DNA of 36,216 nucleotides from Propionicimonas sp. (GTDB lineage Bacteria > Actinomycetota > Actinomycetes > Propionibacteriales > Propionibacteriaceae), in assembly GCA_027492575.1 (NCBI GenBank), contig JAPUEM010000168.1:1-36216 (forward strand), given 5' to 3'. Of this stretch, positions 8,301-15,289 are shown piece by piece. The translations under genes were made by a program, and so were the position numbers. The notes below the pieces were generated by a model. It was not told the DNA's origin. It did no database searches and worked only from the letters and a program-made list of their open reading frames with translations. The number at the start of each line of letters is the position of its first letter. The stretch's first letter is position 1.

Positions 8301-8935
8301 AACCGTGCCACCAGTTCGTCCAGCTCCCGGGCGGCGGCTTCCGGCCCGGAGGTCAGCAGCGCTTGGCGGACCGCGCCTTTGCGGCAGCCGGTGAGCACCG
8401 CCCAGTGCCCGCCGGAGCGTTCGGCCAGGTCGTCCAGGTCGTAGTGCGGGCGTCCCTTCTCCTGCCCGGTCAGCTGGGCATGGGTGAGCGCGCCGGCCAG
8501 CCGGTGGTAGCCCTCCTCCCCCGCCGCCAGCACCAGCAGATGGCTGCCGACCGGATCGGGGACGCCCGACTGCGGAGCCGGCAACTCCAGCGAGAGTTCG
8601 GCGCCGAAGACCGTCCTGACGCCGGTCTGCTCGGCGGCTTCGGCGAACCGCACGATGCCGTAGAGGCCGTCGTGGTCGGTGATCGCCAGAGCGTGCAGAC
8701 CGAGCCGTTCCGCCTCCTCGACGAGTTCCGCCGGGCTGGAGGCGCCATCGAGGAAAGAGTAGGAGGAATGGGCGTGCAGTTCGGCGTAGGGCACGGCGTC
8801 GGTCGGCCGGACGATCGGCGGACGCTGATAGGGCTTGCGTTTCCCCGAGGACGGCCCCTCCCGGTCTTCGGTCCGGCGGCCGGACAGCGTCCCCTCCAAC
8901 TTCGACCATGAGATCGGCGGGTTGTAGTAGCCCAT
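5360..8935 (-). CDS. dnaE2: Error-prone DNA polymerase III alpha subunit DnaE2 (ImuC)
   Basis: This is the C-family translesion polymerase of the SOS mutasome. It is 1191 residues, longer than the roughly 1050-1100 usual for DnaE2. Domains in order: PHP domain (from about residue 50, AELHAHSSYSFLDG and ITDHDG), polymerase palm with catalytic PDIDVDFD (about 437-444), fingers and helix-hairpin-helix region (VRGIGEEVATRI), and a C-terminal OB fold (VEVAGLVTHRQRPS). Two stretches do not belong to the family. One, about residues 530-575, is Ser/Pro-rich and ends in repeat-encoded peptide. The other, about 905-950, includes SSRAPTRDLSTHAL. Both coincide with family B DNA repeats and stay in frame. 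The ATG at 8935 overlaps the imuB stop by one base (TGATG), indicating translational coupling. Confidence 0.95.
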   Translation of the reverse strand: MGYYNPPISWSKLEGTLSGRRTEDREGPSSGKRKPYQRPPIVRPTDAVPYAELHAHSSYSFLDGASSPAELVEEAERLGLHALAITDHDGLYGIVRFAEAAEQTGVRTVFGAELSLELPAPQSGVPDPVGSHLLVLAAGEEGYHRLAGALTHAQLTGQEKGRPHYDLDDLAERSGGHWAVLTGCRKGAVRQALLTSGPEAAARELDELVARFGRVHVELTDHGYPLDSTLNDALARIAERAGVPVLATGNVHYATPAKHQLAQAVAAIRANRSMDALDGWLPAAGTAFLRSGAEMRARFARYPGAVERTVELADELAFPLRRAKPALPKQEVPVGHTPMSWLRELVWRGAHERYGSPLDEAKRQRIEHELDVIEAKDFPGYFLIVHDIVAQAKEWGILCQGRGSAASSAVCYLLGITAVDAIFYNLPFERFLSSMRDEEPDIDVDFDSERREEIIQWVFHKYGRDNAAQVCNVIQYRPKNAVRDIAKALGYGPGQQDAFSRQIERWDALTPTSDHSDSSSPDPSDPPSPGHSASLSLRHPGSIRHPGEGRDLTPTTPADRDSGLRRNDRSAGHDETGIPIAVRNLAIELLKAPRHLGIHSGGMVLTERPVGEVVPIEHARMKDRTVIQWDKDDAAWMGLVKFDLLGLGMLAALQYCFDLIRDSTGEEWGLSSLPKEEPAVYDMLCRADSIGVFQVESRAQMGLLPRLQPRKFYDLVIEIALIRPGPIQGGAVHPFVRRKLKKEPVTYPHPTLKPVLERTLGVPIFQEQLMQMAMVIGECSGEDADLLRRAMGSKRGVERIESVKERLYEGMARNGLTGDAADIIYKQIVAFANFGFAESHSLSFALLVYASSWIKLHYPAAFLAGLLRAQPMGFYSPETLTADARRHGVEVLRPDLFRSGVHPTLESSSPATSSRAPTRDLSTHALQDSCLHHNNDPVPEFDPTAPDESAAHRRDDGFAVRLGLAGVRGIGEEVATRIVTEREAHGDYGSLEDLVRRVGLTEKQLSTLATSGAFDSLGLTRRQALWRAGTAALDRADTLPGAITPLQPPLFDDPTGFETLADDLWSTSVSVDDHVINHYRGRLNARGVLTSAELRTAEPGSRVEVAGLVTHRQRPSTASGITFVNLEDEHGLINVICSAGVWSRHRQVARGSSALIVRGTLERSPEGVTNLLADRIEPLLVGIRQTSRDFR
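6173..6200. repeat. Family B repeat inside dnaE2
   Basis: GAGATCCCGGGTCGG continues into GGCCCGGGATGAC, the same two-arm palindrome as at 42-70. It is translated in the dnaE2 frame as part of an extra segment between the RPDLF and GLAGVRGIG regions. A small hairpin (TGCAGG...CCTGCA, 6141-6159) lies beside it. Confidence 0.85.
7232..7324. repeat. Family B repeat cluster inside dnaE2
   Basis: Two palindromes in opposite orientation, GTCATTCCGG...CCGGAATCT (7232-7256) and GAGATCCCGG...CCGGGATGAC (7280-7305), are followed by a third partial arm CCGGGATGACG (7314-7324). Read in the dnaE2 frame they give peptide such as RHPGEGRDLTP and DSGLRRNDRS with no stop codon. Confidence 0.88.
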
Positions 8936-10467
8936 CAGTCGTACCGGCCTTCGGCCCACCAGCCGCCGTCCGCGTCGTGCACCAGCAGCCAGGCGCCGCC
9001 GGTGTCGTCGGCGACCTGGAAACGGCAGCCCCGACGGGCCCGCTCGGCGTCCCAGCCGCGTTCGGCGACCGGCCACGGGCCGGCCCAGCCGGCCGTCCGC
9101 AACCGAGCCGCTCCCACGACCAGCTGGGCGGGCTCGCCGGTCAGCAGCAGCCGATCGTCCACCCGGATCCGGACGCCGTCGGCGTCCAGCACGTCCACCT
9201 TGCGGCGGCTGGGGAAGACGGTGGCCGGCAGTGGATCCGGCAGGCTGCCCGGCCAGGGCAGCCCCGGCGGCTGCGGCAGCACCGCCCGGTCTCCCCAGGG
9301 CACCAGCACCTGCCGTTCGTCCAGCCAGCGGCCGCCGCCGACCGCCGGGGTGGCGACACCTTCGTGGCCCAGCATCGCCTGCACCCGGGAGAGGACGTGG
9401 TGCACCTTCTCGTCGCTGCCGGCACCGAACAACCCCGGGGTGTGGTGGGAGACCGCGTCGGTCGCGACCGGCTCCAGCCGGAGGCGCACCACCGGACTGC
9501 TGATCGCATTCCCCGCGGCGGCCTGCAACTGCCAGCGCACCCGGTCGACCACCGCCGCGGCGTCGAAGCAGGCCGGATGCAGCCACACCCGTTCGACCCG
9601 CTCGCCCTGCTCGGCGTACAGGGTGACCCGCAACTCGGTGCAGACCAGATTGATCGCGCCGAGGGCGGCGATGAACTCCTCGGCGGTGCCGCGGCTGCTG
9701 AAGGCCACCTGTTCGGCCAGTTCCAGCGGTGGTTCGAAGTCGAGCTGTCGCGCCAGCTCGGGCGGTGGGGTGCGGGGCCGCACCGGACGCGAATCCGCTC
9801 CGGCGGCCAGCGCATGCAGCCTCACCCCGCGTTCGCCGAACCGGTCGCGCACCTGGGCGGCGGTCATGGCCGCGAAATCGCCCAGTTGGCGGATCCCCAG
9901 CCGGGGCAGCAGTGAGGTGAGCTCCGGATCGTCCAGCCGGGTGATCGGCAACGGTGCCAGGAAACCGGCCGACCCTCCGGCCGGCACCACCCGGATCGGA
10001 TCAGCGCTGCGGGCCGCCTGCTCGGCGGTGAACACTCCGTCCGCCACCCCGGCCCGGGCGTCGCCCACCCCCAGCTCCTGGCTGCCGGCCAGCAGCGCTG
10101 CCGCCGCCTGTGGTTCGCCTCCGTAGTAGCGCGCCGGGCCGCGCGACCGCAGCGCGACCAACCCGGGACGGATCACCTGCACCCCCGGTGCCGCCTGCTC
10201 GACCAGCTGCAGCAGCGGAGCGAACTCGTGCTCGTCGCGAGCCGGATCGGCCGGGATCACTGTCAGCTCGGGGCAGCGGGATTGGGCTTCCCGGCGGCGT
10301 TGCCCCATCCGCACCCCAACGGCCCGCGCCTGCGCGGAGGCCGAGATCACCTGGTTGGCCTCGATGACCACCGCCGGGCCGTCCGGAGTGTCGGTGGCCA
10401 GCCGCCAGGCCGAGACCGGCCAATCCGGGTACCACAGCACCAGGCTGCGCGGCGTCACGGCGGGCAT
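8935..10467 (-). CDS. imuB: ImuB, Y-family polymerase homologue of the SOS mutasome
   Basis: This 510-residue protein is related to Y-family (DinB/UmuC) polymerases. In characterised systems ImuB is a non-catalytic adaptor that links DnaE2 to the beta clamp. The N-terminus SLVLWYPDWPVSAWRLAT replaces the catalytic DxDxFF-type start, so the metal-binding acids appear absent, as in known ImuB. Fingers/palm segments (ARAVGVRMGQRRREAQSRCP) and a little-finger region follow, with a variable C-terminal tail (about 400-510) where family members carry interaction motifs. The ATG at 10467 shares one base with the imuA' stop (TGATG), and its own stop is shared with dnaE2. The three genes should therefore be one SOS-controlled transcript. 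Confidence 0.93.
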   Translation of the reverse strand: MPAVTPRSLVLWYPDWPVSAWRLATDTPDGPAVVIEANQVISASAQARAVGVRMGQRRREAQSRCPELTVIPADPARDEHEFAPLLQLVEQAAPGVQVIRPGLVALRSRGPARYYGGEPQAAAALLAGSQELGVGDARAGVADGVFTAEQAARSADPIRVVPAGGSAGFLAPLPITRLDDPELTSLLPRLGIRQLGDFAAMTAAQVRDRFGERGVRLHALAAGADSRPVRPRTPPPELARQLDFEPPLELAEQVAFSSRGTAEEFIAALGAINLVCTELRVTLYAEQGERVERVWLHPACFDAAAVVDRVRWQLQAAAGNAISSPVVRLRLEPVATDAVSHHTPGLFGAGSDEKVHHVLSRVQAMLGHEGVATPAVGGGRWLDERQVLVPWGDRAVLPQPPGLPWPGSLPDPLPATVFPSRRKVDVLDADGVRIRVDDRLLLTGEPAQLVVGAARLRTAGWAGPWPVAERGWDAERARRGCRFQVADDTGGAWLLVHDADGGWWAEGRYD

Positions 10468-11174
10468 CAGCCCACCGCCCGCAGGTGGAAGACCGGGGAC
10501 GGTTCTGGATGTTCCAGCTTGTCAACTGCTGTTTCGAGGGGCATGGCCGGCGACAACCGGCCGAGCCGATCCGGCAGCACCAACCGGACGGACCGGGTGA
10601 AGCCGTTCCTGCTGCGGGCCGTCACCTCCACCTCGCGGCCCTCGAGGTAGCCGTAGCCCTCACCCAGCCCGGACCACTGCGTCCGTCCGAGCGAGAAGGT
10701 CGCCTCGGCGCGGGGCCATTCCCCGCAGACCAGCAGGACGCAGCCCCGCTCCCGCAGCCGGGCGGCCAGCCGGTTGGCGTCCGCCTGGCCGACCTGACCG
10801 GGCGGACGGACGGCCACCACGCCCATCACCTCGCTCAGCGCCGCGACCACCGAGAGCCAGCGCTGCTCCGGCTCCGGCACCAGCGCGAGCCGCTCCAGCA
10901 CGATGCCCGCGCTGCGGGCCGCCTCCGCCCCGAACTCCGGCACCCCCACCACCGAGCACCAGGCCCCTGCCGCCGAGGGCTCGGCGAGCAGCGCGAGCAG
11001 CAACGCTCCCCCGGTCACCCGATAGGCCGCACCCGGCCGCAGACCCCCGTCCGGCAACAACCCGGCCAGCGCCGGGTGAACCGCCACGACCCGTGACATC
11101 CGAGGCTGGGCCTTGGCACGCAATTGCTGCAGCAGGAGTTCCCTGCCCACTGGCTCAGCGACGCGTACCGACAC
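10467..11174 (-). CDS. imuA: ImuA'-type RecA-like protein, first gene of the SOS mutasome operon
   Basis: This 235-residue protein is the RecA-fold accessory of actinobacterial ImuA'-ImuB-DnaE2 systems. It shows the truncated RecA-like core: HPALAGLLPDGGLRPGAAYRV (about residues 33-53), a hydrophobic strand GAWCSVVG, RWLSVVAALSEV, and a C-terminal part ending FHLRAVG. The nucleotide-binding Walker A of RecA is not recognisable, as is usual for ImuA'. Translation starts at GTG 11174. A perfect LexA-type palindrome ends ten bases before this start, so expression should be induced by DNA damage. Identification rests on position, length and fold-like pattern more than on a single motif. Confidence 0.87.
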   Translation of the reverse strand: MSVRVAEPVGRELLLQQLRAKAQPRMSRVVAVHPALAGLLPDGGLRPGAAYRVTGGALLLALLAEPSAAGAWCSVVGVPEFGAEAARSAGIVLERLALVPEPEQRWLSVVAALSEVMGVVAVRPPGQVGQADANRLAARLRERGCVLLVCGEWPRAEATFSLGRTQWSGLGEGYGYLEGREVEVTARSRNGFTRSVRLVLPDRLGRLSPAMPLETAVDKLEHPEPSPVFHLRAVG

Positions 11175-11183
11175 CCCACCATC

Positions 11184-11201
11184 TTCGAACGTATGTTCGA
11201 A
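11184..11201. promoter_or_regulatory. LexA/SOS box upstream of imuA'
   Basis: TTCGAACGTATGTTCGAA has perfect arms and fits the actinobacterial/Bacillus-type SOS consensus TCGAAC-N4-GTTCGA exactly. It lies 10 bases upstream of the imuA' GTG, a position that would block transcription initiation. It is the only such site I found in the window. Confidence 0.93.
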
Positions 11202-11248
11202 TCAGTCAAGCGGTTTCCAGCTCCGCCCGCCGGAGATCGTCGATCTGC

Positions 11249-13108
11249 CTACGGCGCCGTCACCGGATCGCCGGCCGGGCTGCTGGCGGATACGGTGCCG
11301 TAGCCCGAAAGCTTCCCAGTCACCCGTACGGTCACGACCTTGCCCACATCGGTGGCGGTCAGCTTGTAGCTGGACTTGGTCGCCTTGGCGATGACCGCAC
11401 CATCGCGCAGCCACTGGTAGCTGAGCTTGGTCTTCTTCGTCCAGGTGCCCGGCTTGGCCGTCAGAGTCGACCCCTCGACCAGCGTGCCCTCGGCCGTCAC
11501 AAGGCCGACCAGCAAGACCTTCGCGGAGGCCTTGCTGGTGGTGGTCACCGTGGCGTGGCCAGCAAGTTCACCGGTCACCTTGACCGTGATCTTCTTACCC
11601 GCAAGGCCGGCGGTCAGCGCCAACGTCTCACCGGTCTCACCGGTGAGTTCCTTGCCGTCGGCGTACCACTGCTGGGTGAACGCCGTCCCGACCGTCCACG
11701 TGCCTGGGGTGAGGGTCAACTCGTTCCCGGTGCCGAAGGTGCCTGAGATGACCGGGGTGGCCGTCTTCAGCACTTTGACCGTGCCGGCGCTTTCCTTGGC
11801 GACCGTCGCGTAGCCGGAGAGCTTGCCGGTCACCCGGACGGTGATCAGCGTGCCCTCGTCGGCGCTGGTCAGCTTGTAGCTGGACTTGGTCGCCTTCGAG
11901 ATCGCCTCACCGTCACGCAGCCACTGGTAGCTGAACTTGGTCTTCTTCGTCCAGGTGCCCGGCTTGGCCGTCAGAGTCGACCCAACGGCCAGTGCGCCGC
12001 TGACCGTCGGGGTCGCCACCGTAGCCACCTTGCCGGTCGCGGCGCTCGTCCGCGACAGGTCCGGATAGGCGGGGTAGGACTCGAACCGGCCGGTCACCTT
12101 CACCGTGATCTTCTTGCCCTTGTGGCTGCTGGTCAGGCCCAGGCTGCGATCGGTCGCGCCGGAGAGGGTCTTTCCGTCGGCGTACCACTGGTAGCTGAAG
12201 CCGATGTATTCGTCCCAGGTGCCTTCGTCCACCGTCACCGTCGAACCGACCGCGGCCGTGCCAGTGATGGTCGGCACCCCGACGAGGGTGATCCACCAGG
12301 AGGTCGGGGATACCACGGTGAAAGTGTTGTTGCCCTGCTTGGCGGTCATCCGCACCTGCAGCTGCAGGTCACGATCCGCGATCCCGGTCTTGTAGGTCGA
12401 CTGGGTCGCCTTCGCGATGTCGCCGCCGTCGCGCAGCCACTGGTAGCTGAAGGTGGTCTTCTTCCACCTGCCCGGGCCGCGATCGATCTTCAACGTCGAT
12501 CCGGTCGACGGTTCGCCTTCGATGAACGGAGAGAGCCAGCCTTCGGATTTCGTGCCGGAGTACGCCAACAGTGAGACGTAATGGCCTGTCACCTTCAGCC
12601 GCGCATCCTTGGGGAGATCATTGTCGCCGACCTGGTAGTAGCCCGCTGGAAGGCCGAACATCGCCGCCTGGCCATTCGAGTCGGTCCAGGCGCCTCCCAA
12701 GTCCTGCCATTCACCCGCATCATCGATGAGCCACAGCTGCACCCAACGATCAGCCAGCGGCTTCTTCGCAGCGTTGGTGACAGTCACCTCGATGGACGCT
12801 CGCACACCAAGCTCGGCACTCGCCTCCACGGGCTCGCCGTCAGCGACCGACAGATGTGTGGCCTGCCACCTGTCCGGGACGTCGTCCCACCATTCGGGGA
12901 AGAAGTCGGCGTGGGAGAACTGCACGTCGTAGCTTCCGGCGGGCAGATCTTCAAAGACATAGAAGCCGTAATTGGTGGTCGTGGTGGCGTACGGCTCTGC
13001 AGAACCCACGGGATACACCGTGACGTCAACACCCGTCAGGTCGTCGGAGGAGTAGTCGTCCCACACCCAGCCGTAGATCGACTCGACCGGTTCATCCTCG
13101 GATTCCAA
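11249..13108 (-). CDS. Repetitive surface-type protein with CnaB-like and Ig-like modules; N-terminus probably damaged
   Basis: The 619-codon frame encodes modules typical of extracellular Gram-positive proteins. Residues 8-97 resemble a CnaB/SdrD-B carboxypeptidase-regulatory fold (GVDVTVYPVGS, GFYVFEDLPAGSYDV) and 100-200 a second such fold. Five Ig-like modules of about 85 residues follow, with hallmarks VGSTLTAKPGTWTKK, FSYQWLRDG and KITVKVTG. Modules three and five are nearly identical in DNA, 510 bases apart. The only start in frame is TTG 13108, and there is no signal peptide. An ATG at 13170 with a good ribosome site begins a signal-like peptide in another frame. There is no C-terminal anchor or sortase motif. 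It is either a recently inactivated gene or a secreted protein read from an unusual start. Confidence 0.75.
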   Translation of the reverse strand: MESEDEPVESIYGWVWDDYSSDDLTGVDVTVYPVGSAEPYATTTTNYGFYVFEDLPAGSYDVQFSHADFFPEWWDDVPDRWQATHLSVADGEPVEASAELGVRASIEVTVTNAAKKPLADRWVQLWLIDDAGEWQDLGGAWTDSNGQAAMFGLPAGYYQVGDNDLPKDARLKVTGHYVSLLAYSGTKSEGWLSPFIEGEPSTGSTLKIDRGPGRWKKTTFSYQWLRDGGDIAKATQSTYKTGIADRDLQLQVRMTAKQGNNTFTVVSPTSWWITLVGVPTITGTAAVGSTVTVDEGTWDEYIGFSYQWYADGKTLSGATDRSLGLTSSHKGKKITVKVTGRFESYPAYPDLSRTSAATGKVATVATPTVSGALAVGSTLTAKPGTWTKKTKFSYQWLRDGEAISKATKSSYKLTSADEGTLITVRVTGKLSGYATVAKESAGTVKVLKTATPVISGTFGTGNELTLTPGTWTVGTAFTQQWYADGKELTGETGETLALTAGLAGKKITVKVTGELAGHATVTTTSKASAKVLLVGLVTAEGTLVEGSTLTAKPGTWTKKTKLSYQWLRDGAVIAKATKSSYKLTATDVGKVVTVRVTGKLSGYGTVSASSPAGDPVTAP

Positions 13109-13170
13109 CGCCTCGGTGAACAGTAGCCGCGGCGGACGGCGCGGCCCGAAGTATCGATGGGGTGGGTCAT
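13109..13170 (-). pseudogene. Severed signal-peptide start of the repetitive protein
   Basis: On the minus strand, ATG 13170 is preceded by GAGGGAG about 13 bases upstream. It encodes MTHPIDTSGRAVRRG, a typical positively charged start of a secretion signal. The frame then gives Arg/Trp-rich residues, with no hydrophobic core, and is two bases out of phase with the 619-codon frame. A deletion plus frameshift in the signal-peptide core is the simplest reading. Confidence 0.6.
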
Positions 13171-13353
13171 GGTGTGGTGCGCTCCCTCGTGCACATCTTT
13201 GGCGGAACAGCTTGCTGTGTTCCTACTGTGAAGAATATCGAGCGTTCCCGGCGGTTGCCGAAAATCCCCCTGTCATCGTGCATGAAACCAGCGAAATTCC
13301 GTGCAGTTCGGGGACGCTTCAGGTTCTGCGACACCCCCGGCGCTGCAGTTCGT

Positions 13354-13377
13354 CGGCTTCCGGGGCCTTGAAGCCGA
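13354..13377 (+). promoter_or_regulatory. Hairpin in the pnuC leader
   Basis: CGGCTTC (13354-13360) and GAAGCCG (13370-13376), plus one flanking T-A pair, form an 8-bp stem with a nine-base loop, 50 bases before the pnuC start. No known riboswitch is recognised. The rest of the 13171-13426 gap shows no gene. Confidence 0.4.
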
Positions 13378-13426
13378 ACAGCGGTTACGTCAGGCATCTC
13401 TCCCAGGACGCTCTACGCTGGCGGGC

Positions 13427-14068
13427 GTGCTGGACTGGCTGATCGCGAACTGGACCGAGGTGCTCGGCTTCACCACCGGGGCCGTCTGCGTGGTGCTGGC
13501 GGTGCTGCGCAATGTCTGGACGTATCCGATCGGGCTGGCCAACAACCTGGTCTTCATCGGCCTGTTCGCGGCCAACGGACTGTACGCCACCACCGGCCTG
13601 CAGATCGTCTTCGCGGCCCTCGCCATCCACGGTTGGCTGCGCTGGACGCGGGGCGCCGAGCAGGATTCCGACTACATCGGTTCGATCCCGCGCCGCGCCG
13701 TCCTCCCGCTGGCGCTGGCCGCGGTGGCCGCCGCCGCGGTGCTGTCCTGGGTGCTGCTCAGCTTCACCGACTCGACGATCGCGGTGCCGGACGCCGCGGC
13801 CACCGCCGGCAGCCTGGCTGCGCAGTACATGCTCAACCGCAAGTGGATCCAGAACTGGTTCGTGTGGCTGGCGGTCGACATCGGCTACGTCTGGCTCTAC
13901 GCCGTGACCGGGCTGGTGCTCACCTCGGTGCTCTACGCCGGCTTCGGCGCGCTCTGCGTCACCGGCTACCTCAGCTGGCGGGCCATCGCGCGGCGGAACG
14001 CCGGGGCGACCCTTCGACAGGCTCAGGGATCGTCCCACCCAGTTCAGGGTTCCTTTCATGCCGGCTGA
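13427..14068 (+). CDS. pnuC: PnuC nicotinamide riboside transporter
   Basis: This is a 213-residue membrane protein of the PnuC family, which imports nicotinamide riboside by facilitated diffusion coupled to intracellular phosphorylation. Family features are NVWTYPIGLANNLVFIGLF (about residues 28-46), GLQIVFAALAIHGWLRW (about 55-71) and RKWIQNWFVWLAVDIGYVWLY (about 142-162). GTG 13427 is preferred because residues upstream are not membrane-like. The last 15 or so residues (TLRQAQGSSHPVQG) are encoded by a family A repeat and are probably an acquired tail. It overlaps nadR by 11 bases, and NadR supplies the kinase that traps the imported substrate. Confidence 0.9.
   Translation: MLDWLIANWTEVLGFTTGAVCVVLAVLRNVWTYPIGLANNLVFIGLFAANGLYATTGLQIVFAALAIHGWLRWTRGAEQDSDYIGSIPRRAVLPLALAAVAAAAVLSWVLLSFTDSTIAVPDAAATAGSLAAQYMLNRKWIQNWFVWLAVDIGYVWLYAVTGLVLTSVLYAGFGALCVTGYLSWRAIARRNAGATLRQAQGSSHPVQGSFHAG
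14008..14035 (+). repeat. Family A repeat at the pnuC 3' end
   Basis: This is a full consensus copy (CCCTTCGACAGGCTCAGGGA then TCGTCC), read as TLRQAQGSS in the pnuC frame, followed by a partial echo CAGTTCAGGG. Confidence 0.88.
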
Positions 14069-15179
14069 CTCACGCCGAACCACCCACGACCACGTCATCC
14101 CGGACTCCGATCCGGGATCTCGGAGTGACCGCGCGCGCACTTTCCGCCACGGTCTGGTGCTGGGGAAGTTCTATCCCCCGCATTCCGGCCATCACCACCT
14201 GATCCGGACGGCGTTGCGCGCCTGCGAGCGGGTCACCGTCGAGGTGCTCGCGTCCGAGGTCGAGTCGATCACGTTGCGGCAGCGCCTCGACTGGCTGACC
14301 GAGGATCACCCGACCGCCCGGGTGGTCGGCGGCATGGACGAGGCCGAGATCGACTACGACTCCCCCACCGTCTGGGATGCGCACATGACGGTGATCGAAT
14401 CCCTGCTCGACGCACCGGTGGATGCGGTCTTCACCTCCGACGGCTACGGCGCCGAGCTCGCCCGCCGGCTCGGTGCGACCTGGGTACAGGTCGACCCCGG
14501 ACGTACCGACAACCAGGTCTCGGGCACGGCCGTCCGGGCCGATCTGGCCGGGCACTGGCACGAACTCACCCCCGGGACCCGCGCCGGCCTGGCGGCCCGC
14601 GTGGTGATTCTCGGCGCGGAATCCACCGGTTCCACCACCCTGGCCGAGGATCTCGCCGCCCACTTCGGCGCTCCCTGGGTTCCCGAGTACGGACGCGAGC
14701 ACACCTTCGCCCGCGAGGGCGGGCTGGACGAGCCGTGGCGGCCCGACGAGTTCGACCTGATCGTCGACCGGCAGATCGTCATGGAGGACGTGGCGCTGCG
14801 CCGTGCCCCCGTCCCACTGCTGATCTGCGACACCGATGTGCTCGCCACCGCGCTGTGGTACGAGCGTTACCTCGGCGTCGAGTCGCCGGCGATCCTGGCC
14901 CGGGCCGCCGCGCACCTGCCGGATCTCTACCTGCTGACCGGCGACGAGATCCCCTGGGTCGACGACGGCTCCCGCGACGGCGAGCACATCCGGCAGGCCA
15001 TGCAGCAGCGTTTCCGCGAGGTGCTGGACGCCCACCCGACCCCCTGGGCCGAGGTGCGGGGCACTCCGGCCGAGCGGGTGGCCGCGGCCGTCCCGCTGGT
15101 CGAAGCCGCCGTCGCCCGCCGGACGAGCTTCGCGCTGCCCCTGGAACAGCTGCAGCAGATGACCCTTCAACAGGCTTAG
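14058..15179 (+). CDS. nadR: NadR-type bifunctional NMN adenylyltransferase / ribosylnicotinamide kinase
   Basis: This 373-residue enzyme is expected to phosphorylate nicotinamide riboside and adenylylate NMN to NAD. Residues 33-165 form the nucleotidyltransferase (GKFYPPHSGH at 36-45, VSGTAVRADL near 154). Residues 180-350 form the P-loop kinase domain (GAESTGSTTL at 186-195, VPEYGREH, LLICDTDVLATALW). The usual Walker A lysine is Ser192. There is no N-terminal repressor HTH, unlike the E. coli protein. The first 30 residues include HVIPDSDPGSRSD encoded by a family B repeat, and no better in-frame start exists before the catalytic domain. The last residues (MTLQQA) and the stop fall in a degenerate family A repeat. 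Confidence 0.9.
   Translation: MPADSRRTTHDHVIPDSDPGSRSDRARTFRHGLVLGKFYPPHSGHHHLIRTALRACERVTVEVLASEVESITLRQRLDWLTEDHPTARVVGGMDEAEIDYDSPTVWDAHMTVIESLLDAPVDAVFTSDGYGAELARRLGATWVQVDPGRTDNQVSGTAVRADLAGHWHELTPGTRAGLAARVVILGAESTGSTTLAEDLAAHFGAPWVPEYGREHTFAREGGLDEPWRPDEFDLIVDRQIVMEDVALRRAPVPLLICDTDVLATALWYERYLGVESPAILARAAAHLPDLYLLTGDEIPWVDDGSRDGEHIRQAMQQRFREVLDAHPTPWAEVRGTPAERVAAAVPLVEAAVARRTSFALPLEQLQQMTLQQA
14093..14121. repeat. Family B repeat in the 5' end of nadR
   Basis: CGTCATCCCGGACTCC continues to GATCCGGGATCTC, the two-arm palindrome of family B. It is translated as residues 12-22 of NadR. Confidence 0.85.
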
Positions 15180-15266
15180 CTCGAAGATCGGCTGCCAACT
15201 TCGGTACCCAATCTTCGACGTGGGGATGGTGATAGGCCGAGGAACTGAGCTTGTCGAAGGGTCGTC
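15161..15266. repeat. Inverted family A copies flanking a short hairpin between nadR and the MoxR gene
   Basis: A degenerate plus-orientation copy (15161-15180, ACCCTTCAACAGGCTTAG, containing the nadR stop) faces a minus-orientation copy (15244-15266, CTGAGCTTGTCGAAGGGTCG). Between them TCGAAGAT (15181-15188) pairs with ATCTTCGA (15211-15218). There is no T-run. The block separates nadR from the next operon. Confidence 0.75.
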
Positions 15267-15289
15267 CGCTCACGCCCTAGTCTGAGCCC

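Noticed and set aside
8936..9586. Possible N-terminal extension of DnaE2 by 217 codons
   Set aside because: The frame overlaps imuB, is Gly/Arg-rich and unrelated to DnaE2; the ATG at 8935 with the TGATG junction fits the family start.
13171..13426. A known riboswitch or NAD-repressor site before pnuC
   Set aside because: Only a short hairpin is visible; no conserved riboswitch core or recognisable operator was found.
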